Positions 10,755-22,169 of a DNA stretch of 64,000 nucleotides are shown here, piece by piece. The stretch comes from Myotis daubentonii. Taxonomy: Eukaryota; Chordata; Mammalia; Chiroptera; Vespertilionidae. Both the position numbers and the translations under genes were made by a program. The notes under the pieces were generated by a model. That model saw nothing but the letters and a program-made list of their open reading frames with translations, did no database searches and was not told where the DNA came from. Location of the stretch: the NCBI RefSeq assembly GCF_963259705.1, contig NC_081850.1:34687799-34751798 (forward strand). The letters are read 5' to 3'. The first letter of the stretch is position 1. Every line of letters starts with the position of its first letter.

Positions 10755-12385
10755 CTATGCTAAAAAATAAAAACCTCTCTAAATGTCATTCTAATTAAAT
10801 CTATGGTTATATATTAAGAAATATCCAACATAATTTTATGCTATTAAACTAGAACAGGGAAGGGTTCCAAAAATGTTTAAGGCTATAAATTTCCACCCAA
10901 CAGCCTATTTCATAATGATGAGCTATGAAAAGCTTTAACTACTGGTAAGCACAAGGCAGGTACCACCAGATGGGTTGGCCAGGAGCCTTTGAGCTGTGCA
11001 GGAGTCCTCCAAGCCCCTGCTGTGTGAAGCTTTAACCTTCCTCAGGAGGAGACTGAATTTCCTGGGGGTGACCAGACAGCAGATCTTTATCAGCCCATAA
11101 GGTCATACCAACAGACTGGCTGAAAATTCCTTCTGCCTTTTCTTTTAGAATCAGGACCAGGACAAAGGCACCTGCTATAATTATGATTGTTTTGGCAAAT
11201 TCTAACATATTCAGTGGCAATTGTCAAAAATAAGAAAAAAGGGAAGAAATAAAATCGGCAAGTGATTTCATTATCGACCTAGAAAATCTAAGGAGAACCA
11301 ATAGGAAAATTAGAGTTATCAAGAGTTAAGTGATCAGATTAAAGAATATGAAAAAATAATTAACATTATCACAGAGTAGCAAAAACATAATAGAGCCTGT
11401 CATGGAATAGTTTCTGCATAGATAGTTTTCCTAAATATAAAATCCCTAGTAATAGACTTAACAAATGTCTAGAGATCTGTTTGTGTGGATCTTTACTGAG
11501 AGTCATGAAAAGCTTGGATAAATGAAGAAACTTACTGTGTTCCTCATTGGGAAAACTCATCATTATTACTTCTGATGTTAAAATTTACTCCAAACTATAA
11601 CTAACAGATTGACCAGTGGGAGAGAATTGCCAGAAACAGGCCTAAGTATCCCATTGCACATACCATAGATGTTATTGTGGGGTATTATGGGATGTTATTG
11701 TGGGAGAGGATATATATGGAGGTTAAGGTAAATACTCTGTGGAATTAGATAGGCATGTATTAAAATCTCAAATATGCTAATTTTTTTAGTTTTCAGTTGT
11801 TTGTTATTGATGTAATATGGGGATAATAACTCCTGTTATTGAGGATTAAATGGCACATGATATGTAGTCAATAAGTGGTAGAATTAGCTAAATGTTATTT
11901 CATCTTCAAATATTTGGAAAATTAGGCATTCTGATATTTTCCTTATATATTATACTTAAAATTTAAAAATATAGTCTTAAGTCTGTATTTGTGTAGGAAT
12001 TATTAAAGATAAAGAAAATATAATAAAATTTTACTCCTTTGAAGTGTAAAGAAATTCATATTATATTCTACCTGTCTTCACAGTTCAGCCCATAATTAAT
12101 CATCATGAACTCTATTTTTACCTAGGTTCTGGGAGTATCTTAGAAATAAGTCATGTATTTCTATGATTAAATTATTTGCAATGTCAGGTCTATGATATAC
12201 CATACTGTTATGTGTAAGTGATCCTTGGTTAGAAGAATGAGAATTGTCTATTGTAGAAAGTTTGAAAAACACCAAAAGGTATGAAGAAGAAAGTTGAATT
12301 ACTCATAATTCCATCACTTAAAGATAACCATCATTAATATTCTGTCTTACTTCTGGATTCTCTTTCCACTTAGGTGTGCATTTGA
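10755..12385. other. Unassigned AT-rich sequence with a template site
   Basis: Mostly unassigned. Positions 11977-12004 match, in inverted orientation and without mismatch, the 28 bp at 13763-13790. A 62-codon minus frame at 11032-11220 has a hydrophobic stretch (TIIIIAGAFVLVLIL) but no recognised family and no gene context. Confidence 0.3.
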
Positions 12386-12389
12386 ATTT

Positions 12390-12895
12390 AGGAATTAGTA
12401 AATACATTTAATCCAATTTCAATAAAAATCTCAACTGAACTTGCTAGAAGTTCAGTTTAACATAAAATTTCAAAATTTTTATGGAAGAATGAATAGTAAG
12501 AGCAGTTTCAAAAATGTTTTTGAAAAAAAATATTTAGGGGAGACTCTTTCCCTTCCAGATATGAAACTGTGCTGTGAAACTGTGCTCTTCCCCTTCCAGA
12601 TATGAAACTGTGCTGTGAAACTGTGCTCTTCCCCTTCCAGATATGAAACTGTGCTGTGAAATTGAATTGTATTTTGGCAAGGTTGAACAGTGGACTTGTG
12701 GTATCATAGAAATCCCGGAAATAGAATTTACTGTTCAGAAGAATTTAGTATATGATAAGGATTGCTATCATTATCGGTGGGAGGAAGCATATAGGCAATT
12801 TTGCTGAGATAATAAATTAGATCATCACCTTCTACCAAAAAGCAAAATAAATTTCAAACTAACCTAAGGTTAAATCCATTATAGTTTTAAGTCAG
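12390..12895 (+). repeat. Ancient L1 relic (ORF2 3' part)
   Basis: Degraded ORF2-like text: the GGGAGACTCTTTCCCTTCCAGA region, GAAATCCCGGAAATAGAATT, then CTACCAAAAAGCAAAATAAA. Frames are broken throughout. It holds the 41-bp tandem triplication. Confidence 0.6.
12551..12664. repeat. 41-bp tandem repeat, 2.8 copies
   Basis: Units start at 12551, 12592 and 12633 with CCTTCCAGATATGAAACTGT. Copies are essentially identical, and each unit holds a shorter internal duplication (GAAACTGTGCT twice). Confidence 0.95.
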
Positions 12896-13324
12896 GTACC
12901 ATGTTTTTAATTTTAATACAGGCTTTCTTTATCTTAGATATACCCGTCTGGTAATAGCTTTCTTTATTTTAAAAAAGGCATTTTCTTCTTTTATCATTGA
13001 GAAATTGGAGTATACAATTAAACATTTTTCTTGCAGTAAATGCTTTATAAAAGTGACTTATTTAAGAGCATTCCCATTATTTATTAGGATTATTTTGTGT
13101 TTCAGAATAATCTCATAGGCCTGGGACAATTTTTCTCTTATCTGTACAGAGAGAGTATTATTTATTTCATTGTAGCAGAGTAAGTTTTTTAAGCTTTGTA
13201 GATGGCTTCTGGGATCTTTTAAGGAAAATTCAGAAGGCATTTTTCATGGCACACACCCAAGTGCCCATTCTGACTTATGTCTGGTTTGTGTTTGTTTGTT
13301 TATTTTTGTTAATCATTACCCGAG
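12896..13324. other. Unassigned AT-rich sequence
   Basis: Nothing recognised. Ends with a short T/G-rich stretch before the split SINE. Confidence 0.3.
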
Positions 13325-13460
13325 GACATTTTTCCATTGATTTTTAGGGAGAGTGGAAAAGAGAGGGAAAGACAGAGAGAAACATCCATGTGAGAGAAAC
13401 ACATTGATTGGTTGCCTCCTGCACGAGCCCCCACCAGGGGGCCCCACCAGGAGCCCCCAC

Positions 13461-13764
13461 TAGCATTTTAACTGTTGGAGACAGAGGAATTATTCCAGAA
13501 TGACCCAAGAATTCTGCGGCTGAATGATTGACATTTCTGGAAGGCTCTGTACAGTTTGATTGCACCCTGTAGCTTGCCCAGGATAGAGTAGATCCGTCAT
13601 TCCCCTCAACATTTGTCTGATCACTTCACAATTTTTATTTTTGATTTGTGACATGCTGGGTATGTTCGGTGATTTTAGTGGTGTTAGAAAATTCTAGAAA
13701 CAAGTCTCAAGGTTAAAATTAATTGGGACGTATTATGAGCAAGAATCTCAGATGGCTTACAGAA
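13461..13764 (+). repeat. 304-bp near-identical copy of 14104-14404
   Basis: Collinear with 14104-14404, with only a 3-bp indel in a T-rich stretch and one G/A difference seen. The left junction shares CCAC with the donor's left flank. It ends at ACAGAA, where the match to 11977-12004 begins with a 2-bp overlap. Confidence 0.95.
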
Positions 13765-13790
13765 TAATTCCTACACAAATACAGACTTAA
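13763..13790 (-). repeat. 28-bp inverted copy of 11977-12004
   Basis: The reverse complement of 11977-12004 is reproduced without mismatch (core CCTACACAAATACAGAC). It bridges the 304-bp copy and the SINE head. Confidence 0.9.
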
Positions 13791-14103
13791 TTGCAGGGAG
13801 AAGCCTGCAGCCAAGGTACATGCCTTTGACCGGAATGGAACCTGGGACCCTTTGGTCTGCAGGCTGATGCTCTATCCACTGAGCCAAACCGGTTAGGGCT
13901 ATCTAGTTTATTTTTGTTTCATTTCTCTCATTTTATATTGTATGTGCACACTAAGCTCCTCATACCTCATGACTCAATCTAATCTAGAGAGAATTCTACT
14001 TATTTGGATTTCTATGAAGCAAAATAAGATTATGGCTTGTATGACTCATAGAATTGCTTCATCAAATACAACTGAAAATGCAGGCAGAGGTTGCTGAGAC
14101 CAC

Positions 14104-14404
14104 TAGCATTTTAACTGTTGGAGACAGAGGAATTATTCCAGAATGACCCAAGAATTCTGCGGCTGAATGATTGACATTTCTGGAAGGCTCTGTACAGTTT
14201 GATTGCACCCTGTAGCTTGCCCAGGATAGAGTAGATCCGTCATTCCCCTCAACATTTGTCTGATCACTTCACAATTTTTATTTTTGTGTGACATGCTGGG
14301 TATGTTCGGTGATTTTAGTGGTGTTAGAAAATTCTAGAAACAAGTCTCAAGGTTAAAATTAATTGGGACATATTATGAGCAAGAATCTCAGATGGCTTAC
14401 AGAA
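14104..14404 (+). repeat. Probable donor of the 304-bp insertion
   Basis: Embedded in ordinary flanking sequence on both sides, whereas its twin interrupts a SINE. This is therefore the likelier original. Confidence 0.85.
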
Positions 14405-15475
14405 GAATGATAGAGGAGTTTGATGTGATTAGAATTAAAAAAATAATAAATGAGTGATAGGGTAATAAACGCTAATTATGAAGTGCCAAATAGTGAAATT
14501 TCAAGCCGTCCCTGTTATGTGAACCCTTTTTGTTAGAAATAAAGCTTGCAATAAAGTTGTTGTTTGCTTTTCCTTTTCCTGGAGCTGCAGAGAGGGTTCA
14601 GTTGCTAGTGAAAATGCCTTTGTCTATTTTTAAACTGTGTGTTAGAATGTGCTTTGGAGAGATGAGTACTTGTTTTCTTCTTCCACAACTCTTGTAATAA
14701 TCTTTATCGATGTGCTAATCTTCTATTTGTCTAAATTTACAACATGTTGTAAGAAATGTCATGTTATAAGAATGTTCAGCATTATACCATAGGCAAAGAA
14801 GAGTTATATAAACCATGTCCCTTAAGGTTTTTTTTTAAATTAACTATTTGGTGAGAAAGTTTGATGATTGCATTTGACTTAATATATTTGGTGTATTTAT
14901 TTAAACAATACTAAGTTTTGAATGAAGATTTTTTTAAGGGGATAAAATGCATCATAGCATTGTATCAACAATGTGCACAAGTGACAGCTTTTTAAGATAA
15001 CAAATATAATTCATTCATTAACAAAAATCTGACCTCAGAGTTCCATAATATAAAGATTTACTTAGCTTGTAAAACCTATAGCAGATCGTTCATATATTCC
15101 GAGGTGGAAAATAGGCCAAGGAAATTTTTATCATGTGATCTCTAATAAAGAATTAATTAAGGTAGCTATTAGTTTGTTAATCAGTAAGAATGTGTGAGTT
15201 TCCGTGTTTCATGTTTCCAATTCTAAATTGGGGTGGATGGAACTAGAATACTTTTAGTAAGTATTCTCCTGAAATGAGAAGGAACTTTTCAGTGTGGCTC
15301 TCCAATTTCAGGAAGCACATCATGGCTTCTCAATATCTGAGATGACCCATAAATTTACGAAATACTGCCACCAGGCAAAGTATTCAGAAGTGTTTGATGT
15401 TCATGGACCAGTGTGATCAGACTATCTGTGTAGTTTATGCCAGCTTTGTACAAATCCCATAAGGGGAGAAAACAG
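14405..15475. other. Unassigned AT-rich sequence
   Basis: About 1 kb with no exon, RNA gene or clear repeat. Confidence 0.3.
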
Positions 15476-15479
15476 AAGC

Positions 15480-15590
15480 TATACCTTGTTTTACGGAGCA
15501 TTGCCTTGCCCAGAGTTATTCATCCAAGTGGCACAACTAGCAGTAGAATATGTACTTACAATTACGTGATACAGGCCATGCTTTGTTTCC
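15480..15590 (-). repeat. Possible MIR relic
   Basis: TTGCCCAGAGTTATTCATCC, then AAGTGGCACAACTAGCAG is MIR-like in reverse. Heavily degraded. Confidence 0.4.
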
Positions 15591-16120
15591 TCCTAAATTC
15601 TACCCCAACGAGTTAGCTCCTCTATGCAGTCAATCTAATGTGGTCGACATGGCTAAAAACCAAAGCCTAACTATTTGGGTATTTTGAGCTCTTTTGGTCC
15701 ATGGACAAGATTTTACAAACAGCATATGGTGCAAATGTCACTTATTGTGTCAATATCACCATCCCCAAGCCAGTTGTAGCTGGTGATTCATCCCTTATAT
15801 GGAACCACCAATAGCACTCCACATATATCCTCAGAAAATTGTGTTCCTCTGTTCCTTCTTTCCTGCCTTCTTTTGGATTATTTAAAAAATTTTAAGAAAT
15901 CCATTTAAATTTATCTATTAACTGTTTAGCCATACCTCTGTAGTTTTAGGGGCAGCCTTAGGTATTATAGTATACATTTTTACTTTTCACGGTTGACTTA
16001 GAATTATTATTATACCACTTATATAAAATGTAGAAAATGTGCAGCCACAGAGTTTCACCCACTTTCCTATTGTTTATATTATATTTATCATATGTATTAC
16101 ATATCCATGTTATTTTAAAT
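15591..16120. other. Unassigned sequence
   Basis: Nothing recognised. Confidence 0.3.
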
Positions 16121-16124
16121 TATC

Positions 16125-16290
16125 AAGAATGCTTACAAAATACTGGGCCTTGTGCAAGGGTTTTATAACTATTACTATTCTCAGAGAGGTTAACTAATGT
16201 ACCAAGCGGACTGAGAAAGGGGAAGAGCTGAGAATTGAACTCACAAAGTTTGCCTTTGAAGGCCATGCTATTGTTTACTAATCATAGTGA
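16125..16290 (-). repeat. MIR relic
   Basis: CAGAGAGGTTAACTAATGTA, then GAATTGAACTCACAAAGTTT, the MIR core and 5' end in reverse. The next 350 bp (to 16640) are unassigned. Confidence 0.6.
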
Positions 16291-16664
16291 ACTTGTGTTC
16301 TGCAGTGACTCTCTAATTCCTCTCCCATGTATCATCTGCCTACATGATTCATTATGTATCTTTCCTGAGGGCAACAATTTTGCCTTTTTCATCTTTATCT
16401 AGGGGTAGATAATAGTGTCTTGCACATAGTAGGTGGTCAATAAATGTGTGCTGAATTAAGTTGTTTATATTCTATCATTGTAGTCTACCAGGTCTGCTAT
16501 TATAATGTCTCACTGCACTTACATTTTCCCTTTGTAATGATTTATAGCATGATGTATTATTCTTTCTTCATAAGATTATTTATCTCTTCAACTATATCAT
16601 GTGTGTATTTTATAAATACATATTAGATAAATAGATACCGGGCAATGAACATATTTAACATATT

Positions 16665-16795
16665 GTATGACTTATTTGTTCATTTATTTATTTATTTTTA
16701 AAAGTTTTATTATATGCTAGGCCTGTGCTAGATTCTGGGGATACAACTATGAAAAATGCAAATTCCCAAACTAATAACCATGCCTCCTAACTCAC
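16665..16795 (-). repeat. L2 3'-end relic
   Basis: (ATTT)n followed by TATATGCTAGGCCTGTGCTAG and TCTGGGGATACAACTATGAA, the L2 3' end in reverse. Confidence 0.6.
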
Positions 16796-17635
16796 TAATT
16801 TCCTAGAGAGCATTTCTCTAATTTTGTCTTTCGTCTTGAATTCAATATCCTTTGCCTGGGTGATTATCAAGCCTATAGAAATCAAATCTGAAAAAAGTAT
16901 TCTATTCCTTCAAGGCATTGATAAAAAGTCATTGACGAATCACAGTGCTCTACCTTCAAGCACTTTCTCAGTGAATTCAGGTGAATACAGTTGCAACGTC
17001 CAGCTGGTGGTGATTGGCACACGTCACTGAGCATCAAGAAGCACATCAGAGCTTCAGATTTACTGCTCAGACTTCAGGACAGCCCTGCTGAGACTTTAGA
17101 GGACAGCTTGTCCATTCATTGAGCGGCCTCCCACTGGAGACAGTGCTCTAGCCGGCTGTTCAGTGTGTGCTCAGACTCATCGAATGGCCGACCATGTCCG
17201 CGTGTAGCCTGTGATGGCGTTTCTCGGAGGGAAGAGTGGAACACTTTGCTAGTGAGCACTATGCTGTCTGTAACTGTGTTTGCTTGGCACACATATGTAA
17301 GACCATTTCCTGCAAACACACCAGCCTACATTTCTGTTGGCAAGTGTTGGATTTTTGGTCTGAAAGTGTCGCGGGGCCTCCACTTTGGGGGAGAACTGCT
17401 CCTAAGGGCGTGAACTCCCTGACACTCCTAACCGGCTCTGAGCATGAGCTGAGCACGTTTAAGAGCCACAAGCTTTCAGGTAAAGAGACACAAGCTCACG
17501 GTGGAAAGTCGTTGGCATGAAGCGGAAACATTCTCCGAGCTGCAGGTGCTCACTGTGCTTGTGGGTAGGACACTGACAGCACATAGTCCAGAATGTGTTT
17601 GGTGTTTATATCCATCCGGTGAAGGTATCTTACCT
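16796..17635. other. Unassigned sequence, moderately GC-rich
   Basis: Several overlapping 67- to 94-codon frames on both strands, none with family resemblance or splice context. No clear repeat. Confidence 0.3.
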
Positions 17636-17639
17636 GGAA

Positions 17640-18655
17640 TATGAAAAGAACTCCTACAAATTAATAAGTAAAAGGCAGGCATATTAATAGGCAAATGTAC
17701 AAAAGCTCAAATAGGTTTTCAAAAAGAAGGATATTCAAATGAGTAATAAGCATAAGAAAAAGCTTTTAATCTCAGTAGTTCTTAGGGGAATTAATGTAAT
17801 ACTTTAAACCAGGGTCTCCTAAGACCATCAGAAAACACATATATAATTACATATTGTTTTTGTGATTAATCACTATGCTTTAATTATGTTCAATTTGTAA
17901 CAATGAAATTGGAGGTCACCACAACATGAGGAACTGTATTAAAGGGTCACGGCATTAAGAAGGTTGAGAACCATTGCTTTAAACAATAAAGAATTTTTAA
18001 AAAGGAACCTTAGTAATATATCATTATGCATACACCAAAATGGATAAAATTTTTAAATCTGATGATACCAAGTATTGGCAAGAATTACATTCCTGGTGGG
18101 AGTGTAAATTGTTACAAGCCCTTTGGAAAACTGTCTGGCAGTAGTTATTAAATTAAACATACTCATATCCTATCACCAAGCAAATATGCCTGCCAGGTAT
18201 TTACAGAAATTGTGCCTCCCAAGTATATTATAGAAATGCTTATATATGTATGTATGACATACACAATGTTTGTAGCAGCACCATTTGTAATAGCTTCACA
18301 CTGGTAGCAACCTAAATGTCCATCAACAATAGAGTGGATAACTTAATTACGAACTTTTTATAAAATGGAATATTTTACAACAAAAACAGAAGATGGAATT
18401 AAGTATTGTTACACATAATATGAAAGAATCTCAATATTTAGTTTAAGAAAAAACAGCAGACACAAAAGAGACTCACAGTGTGATTCCATTTATATGAAAT
18501 TTAAGCAGACAGTGCTAATTTACGGTGCCAACAGTTAGCATAGCAACAAAACAGAAGTGCTGGGTGTGAGTGGGTGCTACAAGGTAACATTTCTGCATAT
18601 TGGTGCTGAATACATGTTGAATTTATGCAAATTCACCAAACTATACCCTTACGGT
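17640..18655 (+). repeat. Old L1 relic (ORF2 end and 3'UTR) with nested SPIN
   Basis: L1 ORF2-like text such as GGCAAGAATTACATTCCTGG, AGCAGCACCATTTGTAATAG and CAACCTAAATGTCCATCAAC, all in plus orientation, with broken frames. The SPIN element at 17810-17976 interrupts it. Confidence 0.8.
17810..17976 (+). mobile_element. Short SPIN-type hAT element with 8-bp target duplication
   Basis: Runs from CAGGGTCTCCTAAGACCATC to GGTTGAGAACCATTG. CTTTAAAC occurs exactly at both sides (17802-17809 and 17977-17984). The right end matches SPIN and the interior differs from the 212-bp copies, so it is a distinct deletion derivative. Confidence 0.9.
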
Positions 18656-19024
18656 TTTTAATTTTTTTTATATTTCTTTTTTATGTTATATTTGGTTTTT
18701 ACTTAGGAAATAGGTACAAGATGAAAAAATACAGTTTTGGAACTCTCCCTTCATAGTGAAATAGTTTTTAAAACATTCTGGTTGTGGAAAAGTATTTTTT
18801 ACTCTTCTTCTGCAAACTTGCATGTCTTAATCCAGAAGAAACAAATAAATAAACAAGTGTGTAATGAAATTCTAATTAAATTTATTTCACATTGTGATAA
18901 CCAATAATCTCTAAGTAATTTGGGCATTCATTTTATTTTAATAACCTAGTTCTTTGAAATCTAATAGCTCAGACAGGCATTTAATTTGATCCAGCCAAAA
19001 AGTGAATTTGGCCTTTTGATCCAA
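18656..19024. other. Unassigned AT-rich sequence
   Basis: Nothing recognised between the L1 relic and the pyrimidine tract. Confidence 0.3.
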
Positions 19025-19215
19025 TTTCTCTCTCTCTCCCTCTCCCTTTCTCTCTCTTCTCTCTCTCTTTTCTCTGTGGCTATCTTTCCCCTCCCTTCCT
19101 TCCTCCCTCCCCTCCCTCCCTCCCTCCCTCCCTCTCATTCTCTCCCCTTTCTCCCTCCCTCCCTCCCTCCCTCCCTCCCTCCCTCCCTCCCTCTCTCCCT
19201 TCCTTCCTTCCTTTT
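19025..19215. repeat. (CT)n/(CCCT)n pyrimidine tract
   Basis: Almost pure pyrimidine strand for about 190 bp. It gives low-complexity frames on both strands, and could adopt triplex (H-DNA) structure. Confidence 0.95.
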
Positions 19216-19277
19216 TACCCTTTGTTTTTGGGAGGCTTCTGATTTTTTCATTGAATAGGTAAGGCTTTATTGACATA

Positions 19278-19576
19278 CTAGTGGCCTGGTGTATGGATTC
19301 ATGCACACTGAAAGGAAATTAATTAGAAGAAATATTTTAGTATTGCTATTCACCCTTTCCCTATAATAGAAGTGTCAACCAAATTCACGATTGACAATGA
19401 CAGATAGAAACACGTGTGCAATTGGTGCCAACAAGAGCTTTAAATGTATTGCGCATGTGGGAGTCAACGTTTATTTTTAAATTGCCAGTGCGCGTCATAT
19501 GTACCGGCCAGTTGGTTGGTTGGTCAGATGGTTGGATGGACAGACGGTCAGTCACTTAGCCTTTTATATATATAGA
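19278..19576 (-). mobile_element. Helitron, different subfamily (TCTATATATATAAAAGGC end)
   Basis: On the minus strand it runs from TCTATATATATAAAAGGC at 19576 to a degraded hairpin and CACTAG at 19278, between A and T. The interior contains a GGTTGG-rich stretch and CGCGCACTGGCAATTT, unlike the GACCACCAGGGGG class of the other Helitrons. Its last 50 bp are shared with the element at 47.1 kb. Confidence 0.9.
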
Positions 19577-19694
19577 TTTTGTAGTGGCTCTGTTGAAGGA
19601 GAAATTTTATGAAAATCATTGGTAAGACCCTGGTTCTAAAGAGGTCATGGTTATATGTTCCTGGATAGGATAATGATCTTGATGGGTCCCAGAC

Positions 19695-19929
19695 CAGTGA
19701 TGGCGAACCTATGACACACGTGTCAGAGGTGACACGTGAACTCATTTTTTTGGTTGATTTTTCTTTGTTAAATGGCATTTAAATATATAAAATAAATATC
19801 AAAAATATAAATCTTTGTTTTACTATGGTTGCAAATATCAAAAAATTTCTATATGTGACACGGCACCAGAGTTAAGTTAGGGTTTTTCAAAATGCTGACA
19901 CGCCGAGCTCAAAAGGTTCGCCATCACTG
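19695..19929. mobile_element. Non-autonomous hAT MITE, 235 bp
   Basis: Terminal inverted repeats CAGTGATGGCGAACCTATGA and GGTTCGCCATCACTG. Flanks TCCCAGAC (19687-19694) and TCCTAGAC (19930-19937) differ at one base, the expected 8-bp hAT duplication. Confidence 0.92.
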
Positions 19930-19937
19930 TCCTAGAC

Positions 19938-20440
19938 CATAGTTAACATTGTAGCTTTAAGTAACTCCCTTAAAGATGCATTAGCCTTGAGATACATGAG
20001 GGGAAAGGATATATAGGCCTCAGGCTAAATCTGAGGTGGCCATATCACACTGAAGGATGTAATAATATAAACCTTCTGTGAAGAAGGTTAATTTTACATA
20101 ATTAACCATAAACATTCCCATAGGAATATATCCTCACATTTTTGAGCGAGCAGTTCTGAGCAGCGTTAAAGGGACTAACCTCACTAACATATGCAGAACT
20201 CATATGATGTGTTCAGTCTATAGAGATGCAAGTCCAGTTCCTTAGCAGCAGACCCTTATTCAGTTTGGACACTTCTCCATTAGAACTGCATTGTTATCCA
20301 TTTGATGTTCATAAATTTCAGCGTATTTTGATATTGTTTACTAAAACATAACCTGCTTTTGGTCTCCCCAAACCATTTAACCCTGTTATTCTTTTCTTGA
20401 AGTATTTCTTTTGTTATATTATTTATGCCTAGCAGATTAC
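19938..20440. other. Unassigned sequence
   Basis: Nothing recognised. Confidence 0.3.
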
Positions 20441-20444
20441 CATC

Positions 20445-20655
20445 ATTCATTCATTCAGTGGCTCATTTATTTAGTCATTCACTTATTCATAGCTAATCAA
20501 ATATTTATTGAGAGTGCTTGGTGCTAGTCACAGTATAGGCTTCTCGGGAAGGAGCTGTAATTAGGTCACAGTCTTGAGCCTTCAGGAGCTCCCTATCCAG
20601 TAAGAGAGGCCAATAGCTAAATACATATTTGAAATGCAGTGACTCTACAAAGTGT
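20445..20655 (-). repeat. L2 3'-end relic
   Basis: (CATT)n, then ATCAAATATTTATTGAGAGTGC and AGGAGCTCCCTATCCAGTAAG, the L2 3' end in reverse. Confidence 0.7.
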
Positions 20656-20722
20656 AAGAGAAAGAGTTGTTCAGTTTTGCTCATAGTCCAGGGGGGTTGG
20701 TGGGTTGAAGGGGTAGGGAAGA

Positions 20723-20760
<38 letters not shown>
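20723..20760. repeat. (ATCT)n microsatellite
   Basis: About 9.5 perfect tetranucleotide units. Confidence 0.95.
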
Positions 20761-20761
<1 letters not shown>

Positions 20762-20989
20762 CATCCATTTTCAGAGTTTAGATACTTGGATTGGGTCTAG
20801 CAAAAGAGAAGTTCACCTGCTAGAATAGGTGGTCAAAGGATGGGACATAAAGTGGGCTGTGGTGGGAATTATTTAATGCAGAGGGAACTATAGCTATAAG
20901 CAGCTTGTTATTAACAGAACAGGTCATAGTTAATGAAGAAGGAGATAGACTGTTAACAATAGCTAGTATGATTTAAGCACTAAATCTCA

Positions 20990-21145
20990 GAAACTGTTCT
21001 TAATGTGTTATATATATCAACTCTTATCACCTTCCCAACAACTCTATGGTAGTTACTCTATCGCCTTTACATAGATGAGGAAACTGAGGCCAGAGAGGTT
21101 ACATAATTTATATAGCTAGCAGTATATGGTAATTGCTGAGGCCAG
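20990..21145 (-). repeat. MIR relic
   Basis: TACATAGATGAGGAAACTGA, then GGCCAGAGAGGTTACATAAT, the classical reverse MIR core. Confidence 0.85.
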
Positions 21146-21249
21146 GATATGAACTCCTAACTCTTATGTCTCTTAAATAAGAAATATGAGTTTGGAGAAA
21201 AAAAATCTTGGAGGCCCCATACAAATGAATTTGAAATCAGTTCTATATA

Positions 21250-21379
21250 CAGGGTGGGGCATAAGTAGGTTTACAGTTGTACATATGGAAAATAATGCAA
21301 TAATTAATAACTAATAATACAAGGATAAATTCTGTGTTTCGCATACTCACAACTGTAAACCTACTTTTGCCTAACCCTG
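21250..21379. mobile_element. Mariner-type MITE, 130 bp
   Basis: Inverted ends of about 31 bp (CAGGGTGGGGCATAAGTAGG and its near-complement), with TA at 21248-21249 and 21380-21381. No coding capacity. It is a different family from the 3.3/7.4-kb MITEs. Confidence 0.93.
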
Positions 21380-21381
21380 TA

Positions 21382-21730
21382 TTAGGCGATCCTTTAGAAA
21401 GTTTCAAGCGGGTAGTGGGATGATAAAAAGTTTATAATAGAAAATTCATTCAATATCCATGGGGAAAAGAAATATTACCAAAGCAATTCCAGAGGCAGGA
21501 ATATCAGCTCTTTATCTCTTCCCTTTTTCATTCCAAAATTAAATTAAGGCGACAACTTACAGTATGAAAACTAAGTAGGAAAGAAAGATAAAGAGAAAAA
21601 AAAAGGGTTAAGAATATGAAATTGCCAGGATTAAGGCAAGGGCAGCAAACATAAGGTGCTATGCCATATGTCTGCTGAGGCTGTACCACATGTTTAGTTC
21701 TAATCCACCAACATGAACATGGAAATAAAT
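21382..21730. other. Unassigned AT-rich sequence
   Basis: Nothing recognised. Confidence 0.3.
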
Positions 21731-21731
21731 A

Positions 21732-22169
21732 CTAGAGGCCCAGCACATGAAATTCCTGCAGGGGTATGGTCCCTAGGCCTGGCCTGCGATGAGGACCATC
21801 TTCCCTGGCCACTGGCAGCTGGCCCCGTCCCTGCTGCCACCCACCCCCGGTTCCCCGTTCGCCATCGGGCAATTGGAGCCTGCCAACTGGGGGGAGGAAC
21901 CAAGAGGTTGGCTGTTCCCGCCCACTTGCAAGCTCCAACCCCAACGCTGGTCGCCCTCTGTGTGGGGCGACTGGTGGGGTGGGGGCCTTGGCCTGGCACC
22001 GCCCGCATCTGTCACCACCAACCCCCGCTTCCCTGTTCACTATCAGGCAGTCTGGACCTGCCTTCAGCTCCTGTGTTGAGCATCTGCCCCCTGGAGGTCA
22101 GTGTACATCATAGCAACCGGTCGTTCCCCTGTTTGGTTGATTTGCATATTACCCTTGTATTACATAGGA
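21732..22169 (-). mobile_element. Non-autonomous Helitron
   Basis: CTAG and a degraded terminal hairpin at 21732, then a GC-rich body, GCCCCCTGGAGGTCAGTG near 22088, and an AT-rich 5' end (TCCTATGTAATACAAGGG on the minus strand) at 22169 between A and T. Long frames through the GC-rich body are by-products of composition. Confidence 0.88.

Larger units (their letters stand above)
13325..13897 (-). repeat. Ves SINE split in two by a composite insertion
   Basis: The 3' half (pyrimidine tract and tail, reverse strand) lies at 13325-13460, and the tRNA-like 5' half at about 13791-13897, same strand and order. Together they form one SINE. The gap 13461-13790 is filled by two pieces that each have a copy nearby (see the next entries). 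Confidence 0.8.

Noticed and set aside
11032..11220. Small membrane protein gene (62 codons with a hydrophobic stretch)
   Set aside because: Isolated frame, no recognised homologue, no promoter or splice context; Ile/Val-rich runs arise easily in AT-rich DNA.
18938..19306. 122-codon Glu/Gly/Arg-rich frame
   Set aside because: Translation of the (CCCT)n/(CT)n tract; simple-sequence artefact.
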